Origin: Pseudomonadota bacterium
GTDB lineage: Bacteria > Pseudomonadota > Gammaproteobacteria > Steroidobacterales > Steroidobacteraceae
Length of the DNA stretch: 9,799 nucleotides
Direction: 5' to 3'
Assembly: GCA_021779875.1 (NCBI GenBank)
Contig: JAJXZV010000094.1
Coordinates: 1-9,799, forward strand
In this document: in pieces, positions 7,408-9,799 of the stretch
Layout: each line of letters begins with the position of its first letter
Position numbering within the stretch: position 1 is the first letter of the stretch
Notes under the pieces: model-generated
Databases searched by the model: none
What the model saw: only the letters and a program-made list of their open reading frames with translations
What the model was told of the DNA's origin: nothing
Translations under genes and position numbers: made by a program

Positions 7408-7761
7408 ATGGAGCATCGATGGGGCGAGCGCATGGCGATGGGCATCCCGGTGAGGGTCACCGTGCAGCCCTTGTCCGCTCACGAAGGCCGGCTCGTGAAC
7501 GTCAGCATGAGCGGCGCCTTGATCCAGGCGGACGTCGCCCCCCGTGTGCTGTCGCGAGTCCAGGTGCGCATCCAGCCGCCCGGGCAGCCTCTGGCGCAGC
7601 CGACGGTGCTGACCGCTTACGTGGTGCGAAGATCCGCCGCGGGCTTCGGGATCGAGTGGTGCGAGTTCGCGCCGCGGGAGGTCTTCGCAATGCTGAACGG
7701 GGCCGGATCGGGCGCCGCTGCCATCGCCCCGGCGCGGGCGCCGCTCACCGCGACGCGGTGA
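7408..7761 (+). CDS. PilZ domain protein, predicted c-di-GMP receptor
   Basis: This 117-residue protein is made almost entirely of one PilZ domain. Both c-di-GMP-binding motifs are intact: the N-terminal R-x-x-x-R at Arg4-Arg8 (RWGER) and N-x-S-x-x-G at residues 31-36 (NVSMSG). The beta-barrel strands follow, closing with RRSAAGFGIEWCEF, where GFGIEW is the usual last strand. There is no signal peptide, membrane span or effector domain, so it is probably a cytosolic adaptor that changes partner binding when c-di-GMP is bound; the partner is unknown. The ATG at 7408 is chosen because it sits just ahead of the first motif and has TAGGG at 7395-7399 upstream; the open frame further upstream has no PilZ similarity. 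The gene lies 104 bases after cydX on the same strand. Its last 17 bases overlap the end of the convergent outer-membrane factor gene. Confidence 0.87.
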   Translation: MEHRWGERMAMGIPVRVTVQPLSAHEGRLVNVSMSGALIQADVAPRVLSRVQVRIQPPGQPLAQPTVLTAYVVRRSAAGFGIEWCEFAPREVFAMLNGAGSGAAAIAPARAPLTATR

Positions 7762-9220
7762 TCCCGGCGGGCCGCCGCGGCCCGTTCGTCACGCGCGGAT
7801 TCTGCTCGTTGGACGCCGGCAGCGGCGGGCCGAGCAGCGCCGCCTGCAGCGCATCCTCGAGCGCCGCGAGCGCCTGTCGCTGCACGACGGCCGCCTCGAA
7901 TTCCGCCTGATCGGCGGCCATGCGCTCGAGCCGCGTCCCGAGCACCGTGGGATGATCGATCTCGCCGGCGCGGTACAGCCGATCGACGCGTCGCTCCCGT
8001 TCCTGCTCGCCGTCGAGCAGCACCCGCGCGGCGGTCACGCTCCGCGACGCGGCGTCGTAACCCGCGGTCGCGCCATCGATGGCCTGGATGATGTGCGCCT
8101 GCAACGCCGTGAAACGTGCCGCCGCCTGCTCGCGGCGCGCGCGCGCCTCGGCGATCGGCCCCTGATTCTGGTTGAAGATCGGCAGATCCACGGCCGGCAG
8201 CAGCAGGTAGCGGTGCTGACCCGCATCCCAGGAGTAGCCTGGACTCAAGGTCAGATCCGGATATTGGCGGGCGATTTCCAGGGCGAGCGCGGACTCGGCG
8301 GCCGCGTAGTCCGCGAGCGCCGCGGCCACGTCGCTGCGGCCGGTCAGGGCCCGGTCGGCGAGTTGTGCGCGGCCCTCCGGCGCGAACGGCGGAGGGTCGC
8401 GCTCGAGGGCGGTGAAATCGAGATTCACGCGATCGAGCGCAGACCCCGGGACACCGATCGACGCCGCCAGCCTCGAACGCGCGGCGAGCTCGGCCCGCTG
8501 CGCGTCGCTGCTCGCGAGCTCGAGTTGATTGCGCGTGGTGCGTTCGCGCGCGAGCTCGAGCCCGGCGGCCTCGCCCGCCTCGACCTGCCGTTGCAGGCCG
8601 GCGACCAGCTCGTTCTGGGCGGCTGTGCGCAGACCCAGCAGCTCCATGCGCCGTTGCGCCGCCCAGAGCTCGATCAGTGCGTCGCGCACCCCGCCACGGA
8701 CCCCCCAGGATGCACTGACCAGATCGGCGCGCGCGGCCTGCAGCAAGGCCTGCGCGCCGGCGGTGCGCTCGCGACGCTTGCCGCCCGTCTCGATCAGGAA
8801 GTTGATCAGCGGCGCAACGGTCCACGCCGCACCCGCAGCCGCGTGCGGCGTATACGCCAGATCCTCGAAACCCAGCGACGGATTGGGGATCTGCCGGGCC
8901 GTGCGCACACCCGCGCGCGCCTCGGCCAGTTCGGCGCGCGCCTGGTCGAGCGTCGGGTGATAGTACAGGGCCGCGAGCACCAGCGAGCTCAGATCCCAGA
9001 CCGGCCGGGACTGCGCGGGCGGCGCGTCCGATTCGGCACCCGCCGGAGCATCGGCGTCGGCGGCGCGGGCCGCCGCGAGGAACGCCCCGAGCCGCGCATC
9101 GGTGAGCGTACGGGCCTCGATCGCCTGCGCGTTGTCCGCGGCCGACAGCGGCGCCGGCCGATAGGTTTGGCAACCGGCGACCAGCGCCGCGACCGCGGCC
9201 GCGGCGGCCGCCGCCTTCAT
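7745..9220 (-). CDS. TolC/CzcC-like outer-membrane efflux lipoprotein
   Basis: From the ATG at 9220 this is a 491-residue outer-membrane factor. Its signal is a lipoprotein type: MK, an Ala/Val core, then the lipobox VAGC with Cys17 as the lipidated residue. It has the two-fold repeat of the OEP (TolC) family. The first repeat includes the hallmark PNPSLGFE at 112-119 and long coiled-coil helices at about 150-260. The second begins near 285 and has DLPIFNQNQGPIAEARARRE at 345-364, a stretch typical of CusC/CzcC-type metal-efflux channels. Such proteins form a trimeric channel joined to an RND pump through an adaptor. The metal assignment is by resemblance only, and no pump or adaptor gene is adjacent. 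A GTG at 9247 in the same frame is an alternative start adding nine residues; neither start has a good Shine-Dalgarno. It follows the M61 peptidase gene closely, so the two are probably co-transcribed. Confidence 0.88.
   Translation of the reverse strand: MKAAAAAAAVAALVAGCQTYRPAPLSAADNAQAIEARTLTDARLGAFLAAARAADADAPAGAESDAPPAQSRPVWDLSSLVLAALYYHPTLDQARAELAEARAGVRTARQIPNPSLGFEDLAYTPHAAAGAAWTVAPLINFLIETGGKRRERTAGAQALLQAARADLVSASWGVRGGVRDALIELWAAQRRMELLGLRTAAQNELVAGLQRQVEAGEAAGLELARERTTRNQLELASSDAQRAELAARSRLAASIGVPGSALDRVNLDFTALERDPPPFAPEGRAQLADRALTGRSDVAAALADYAAAESALALEIARQYPDLTLSPGYSWDAGQHRYLLLPAVDLPIFNQNQGPIAEARARREQAAARFTALQAHIIQAIDGATAGYDAASRSVTAARVLLDGEQERERRVDRLYRAGEIDHPTVLGTRLERMAADQAEFEAAVVQRQALAALEDALQAALLGPPLPASNEQNPRVTNGPRRPAGITASR
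7768..7784 (+). terminator. GC-rich hairpin after the PilZ gene
   Basis: CGGGCC at 7768-7773 pairs perfectly with GGCCCG at 7779-7784 around a 5-base loop, starting 7 bases after the PilZ stop and followed by TTCGTC. Position and compactness suit a terminator, but the T-run is almost absent and the bases also encode the C-terminal tail of the opposite-strand gene. Confidence 0.33.
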
Positions 9221-9253
9221 GCTCGAGTTCGGGCGTGTCGAGCGCACGGGAGG

Positions 9254-9799
9254 TCAGGGCCTCGCCGCGAGGATGTCGTCCAATCGGGCCGGGGCGGAGG
9301 CGTCGCGCTCGAGATGCGGATAGCGCAGCCCCTCGTGGTAATCGAGCTTCACCACCTCGTAGCGATCGCCCGATTTGACGATCAGTTCGATCGGCGCCTT
9401 GGCCGTGGCCGCCGCCCGGATCGACTCCTTCAGCACGTCGGCGCCGTAGGCCACGCCGTTGACGGCGAGGATGCGATCGCCTTCGATGAGGTGCGCGTCG
9501 AAGGCCGGACTCGCCCACGCGACCTCGGACACCGTGCCTTCCTGATCCTTGTCGTCGATGCCGATGCCGATCGACCACCACAGGTTGACGCGCTTGCGCT
9601 GATCGTCGCCGTTCGCCAGGTACTCGCTCGGCTTGTCCGTGTAGACGAGCGAGTAGCCGCCGCGGCTCAAGCCTGCGAGCGGCGCCGGCCGGCCGGTCGA
9701 ATCGAGCCGCTCGCGCAGGAACGCCGCCCAGTCGTAGGGCTGCACGGCGTTCAGCGCCTTGACCACGTCGTCGAAGGCATACGTCACCGTGCCGGCATC
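9254..9799 (-). CDS. M61 glycyl aminopeptidase-like protein, C-terminal PDZ part (partial)
   Basis: The frame is open to the right edge, so this is the last 181 residues of a longer protein. The visible N-terminal end, TYAFDDVVKALNAVQPYDW followed by AAFLRERLD, is the helical linker typical of M61 family peptidases after the catalytic domain. Next comes a PDZ domain at about residues 77-145: the strand IGIGI, then VSEVAWASPAFDAHLIEGDRI (split here as VSEVAWASPAF and DAHLIEGDRI), and LAVNG. The protein ends with YHEGLRYPHLERD and a short tail. M61 enzymes are zinc metallopeptidases, usually about 600 residues and often exported to the periplasm. The HExxH zinc site would lie outside the window, so catalytic competence cannot be judged. 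A GTG at 9787 in this frame is internal, not the start. The stop lies 6 to 33 bases before the TolC-like gene, depending on its start. Confidence 0.87.
   Translation of the reverse strand, partial: DAGTVTYAFDDVVKALNAVQPYDWAAFLRERLDSTGRPAPLAGLSRGGYSLVYTDKPSEYLANGDDQRKRVNLWWSIGIGIDDKDQEGTVSEVAWASPAFDAHLIEGDRILAVNGVAYGADVLKESIRAAATAKAPIELIVKSGDRYEVVKLDYHEGLRYPHLERDASAPARLDDILAARP

Noticed and set aside
9180..9218. GC-only repeat (CCGCGGCCGCGGCGG type) as a regulatory or structural repeat
   Set aside because: It encodes the poly-alanine core of the lipoprotein signal peptide and is explained by codon use.
7617..9581. A 654-codon open frame on the minus strand overlapping the TolC-like and M61 genes
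   Set aside because: It is a different frame across two well-recognised genes on the same strand; its product is Arg/Gly/Ala-rich low-complexity sequence typical of shadow frames in GC-rich DNA.

Overview
The window is GC-rich, densely packed chromosomal DNA from a proteobacterium. A gammaproteobacterium is most likely. The sigma-70 factor is of the E. coli type, the long Q-loop CydA comes with CydX and the small subunit CydP, and there is a two-part Wzi-family outer-membrane protein of a kind I associate with Xanthomonadales-like lineages. The lineage is inferred from protein resemblance only. I see no insertion sequence, phage gene, CRISPR array, tRNA or rRNA.

Layout: (1) 1-1254 (+) is the 3' part of rpoD, whose N-terminus lies outside the window. 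(2) 1265-1798 (-) is a RimJ/RimL-like GNAT acetyltransferase, convergent with rpoD. (3) 1868-3868 (+) is an exported Wzi-family beta-barrel, divergent from the GNAT gene. (4) 3865-4098 (-) is a 77-residue DUF2934 protein; its stop codon and that of the Wzi gene interlock in one CTAG. (5) 4099-4279 is a divergent regulatory region with an AT-rich promoter island and a 9-bp perfect inverted repeat. (6) 4280-7303 (+) is the cytochrome bd oxidase operon cydP-cydA-cydB-cydX, each junction overlapping by 1 to 4 bases. (7) 7408-7761 (+) is a single-domain PilZ protein with intact c-di-GMP motifs. (8) 7745-9220 (-) is a TolC/CzcC-like outer-membrane lipoprotein, preceded in the same operon by (9) the C-terminal PDZ part of an M61 glycyl aminopeptidase-like protein that runs off the window's right edge.

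How the genes fit together: the only clear multi-gene machine is the quinol oxidase. CydA and CydB carry the haem and quinol sites, and CydX and CydP are single-span accessory subunits made by coupled translation. The other genes are housekeeping (rpoD) or envelope and signalling genes without their usual partners nearby: the Wzi protein has no capsule cluster here, and the TolC-like protein has no RND pump or adaptor gene next to it.

I found no convincing new multi-gene system. The points most worth a second look are the inverted repeat between the DUF2934 gene and cydP, the extra C-terminal domain of the Wzi protein, and the M61 peptidase/outer-membrane factor pairing.
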